DNA from: Phytophthora sp. 'mugwort'
Lineage: Eukaryota; Oomycota; Peronosporomycetes; Peronosporales; Peronosporaceae
Direction of reading: 5' to 3'
DNA: 64,000 nt
NCBI GenBank assembly: GCA_033558025.1
Contig: JAUCEF010000012.1
Span: 124,001-188,000 of the forward strand
Of this stretch, positions 62,636-64,000 are shown piece by piece. A program made the position numbers and the translations under genes. Numbering within the stretch: position 1 is the first letter of the stretch; each line of letters begins with the position of its first letter. The notes beneath the pieces are model-generated. The model had not been told where the DNA came from. It did no database searches and worked only from the letters and a program-made list of their open reading frames with translations.

Positions 62636-64000
62636 ACTTATGAGTTGTGTAGCGGGGTTCTAAAGTAACAGTGAGCGTGACAACTAAGCAGACCCGAGCT
62701 GGGCGCTCTCTTATCTGTCGCACACTGAAGTGTTGCGTGCAACGAAGCAAACGGAGCATTTGAGAACAAATTATAGCCTCGGGGTCAGTGTTTCAGCTGG
62801 ATCTCGCCTGCGTGCCTTCCTTATCAAAGAAGAGTCAGAAGGCAAGAATAATAAGTCATGTTCACCTCGGAATTTCGGACCTTGCGTGGAGTTGATAACA
62901 TACCGTAAGTACGAATACCTGTAATACCGTACATGGCCTGCAGATGCTAAGATACGTGCATGTGAACAATCCACCAAATGCTGTATTTGTGTACGATGTA
63001 ATCATCATTGATGACATCAAAGTGGAATATTGTGCAGCATTCTGAAGTATTGGTCAATCCATCCCCGCAGCGGATGAATCAAGATTGTAGCTACAGTACT
63101 GAGTGTTCATGCAAATCCTAGCCTGACGATCATCTTGGTGGTCAGCGACTTGGTAGAGGGGACACTTCTTATAACACTTTCGTGCCACACTCGAAGTCTT
63201 TCCGGGCCACGAACAACACTGGAAAGGCAGTAGGTGCAGTTCGGCCTGAACAAAATCTGTAGTCATTGTTTCGCTTGTTACCCTCGCATCCAAGACATCT
63301 ACAGCTTGCTACGACTAGTATCTTCTGCGACGACGAAGAGAGCGATAGATCTAGTATCTAGGAATATCAAACGCGTGGCTAGTTGCCACGCATTTGATAT
63401 AGCCACTGGATAGAGCAAGGCAGCAGCATCGGCGACCGTGGCAAGTGCCTGGATGCACAGTGCTGAATATCCCGCTGACCACTCGCCGCGCCATTGGTGG
63501 TCAGAGTCGTCGTGTACCCTCACCAATCGCTGAGCGGCCACATGCGCGTCCGCGGTGCTGACCACCATTTCGTTCTGGATGTTTGCCTGGAGCTCCACAT
63601 CCACATTCAGAGCTCCGTCAAGTTCGATATTCGAAACGGCCACCGAGACTAAACTTCGAGCAGCCCGATCGACTGCGACTCGCGAGGCGCTGAAGAAACG
63701 ACCTGTCGATGACAAGACGATCGTGAATAGCAGCTAGTTGCCACACCGAATGTGAAACCTCCCACTGAGCGGCGTTCAATGCTCAGGGACGAGCTGTTAA
63801 TGGGCAGTTACGCGTCTTTCTCATTTCCTGCCGCTGTAGCTGAGTAAGCAGCATGCCAGGTTGAAGGTGTTGGCTAATAAGAACAGAGATTGGCAATGTT
63901 TTGTGTGATTTCTATTGAATTGAAGTCGCTGTATTGTGCGCCACTGGAAAAGCTCGGTACTCCGAAGCAGAAGGAGGAGCACTTGACGCCCTTCGTCAGC
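62636..64000. other. 5' flank of the START gene and unassigned DNA to window end
   Basis: No supported gene. A minus-strand frame at 63299-63715 is 138 codons, alanine- and valine-rich and protein-like, but begins with TTG after an in-frame stop. It would be an exon at best. A second frame at 63054-63293 follows. No motif was recognised in either. The window is cut at 64000, so a gene may enter from the right. Confidence 0.35.

Noticed and set aside
63299..63715. 138-codon alanine-rich minus frame
   Set aside because: It begins with TTG just after an in-frame stop and has no internal ATG early on. It could be an exon, but nothing supports splicing.
1..64000. RXLR or Crinkler effector genes, expected in Phytophthora accessory regions
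   Set aside because: I found no ORF with a signal peptide followed by RXLR...EER or LFLAK motifs.
1..64000. CRISPR arrays, operons, bacterial-type ribosome binding sites or a plasmid/phage origin
   Set aside because: The gene structure, introns and promoters are eukaryotic; no regularly spaced repeats of CRISPR type were seen.

Overview
The window reads as nuclear DNA of an oomycete, most likely Phytophthora or a close relative (Peronosporales). The evidence is compact, intron-poor genes; START/FYVE proteins of the oomycete-expanded type; several folate-biopterin-transporter paralogues; Inr-like core promoters close to two start codons; and many decayed transposons of types common in these genomes. 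The organism is an inference from content; no marker gene proves it.

Layout. 1-1.05 kb: nothing assigned. 1.05-8.5 kb: two decayed Ty1/copia retrotransposons on the minus strand, the first bounded by a pair of ~307-bp LTRs. 8.5-10.5 kb: two unassigned ORFs. 10.53-12.76 kb: a PIF/Harbinger-like DNA transposon with matching terminal inverted repeats and a broken transposase. 15.8-28.6 kb is a gene island: a START-FYVE-like protein (+), a stand-alone GltD-type glutamate synthase small subunit with a probable mitochondrial presequence (+), a cysteine-rich 20-residue LRR protein (-) and two tandem folate-biopterin transporter (FBT) genes (-). 29.6-31.0 kb: a decayed pogo-like transposon. 31.9-34.4 kb: an anoctamin/TMEM16-like membrane protein (+). 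34.6-36.3 kb: a third, frameshifted FBT copy (-).

36.3-55.3 kb is a transposon graveyard with remnants of at least seven elements: a fold-back hairpin element, an intron-containing pogo-like element flanked by TA, a copia fragment, a MULE, a DDE_3 (Tc1/IS630-like) transposase, a Ty3/gypsy element with its 3' LTR, a second CENP-B/pogo-like copy and a hAT copy. 55.4-62.7 kb is a second gene island: a fourth, intact FBT (+), a probable RNA-ligase-like nucleotidyltransferase (+), a LisH-CTLH-WD40 protein (-) and a START protein with a degenerate FYVE finger (-).

The genes are independent eukaryotic units, not an operon. The coherent theme is an FBT transporter family: two tandem intact genes share a 542-bp perfectly identical tract inside otherwise diverged sequence, parts of the same tract recur in the pseudogene, and a GC-richer paralogue lies 19 kb away in opposite orientation. 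The best candidates for follow-up are that gene-conversion tract, the RNA-ligase-like protein and the intron-bearing pogo-like element.
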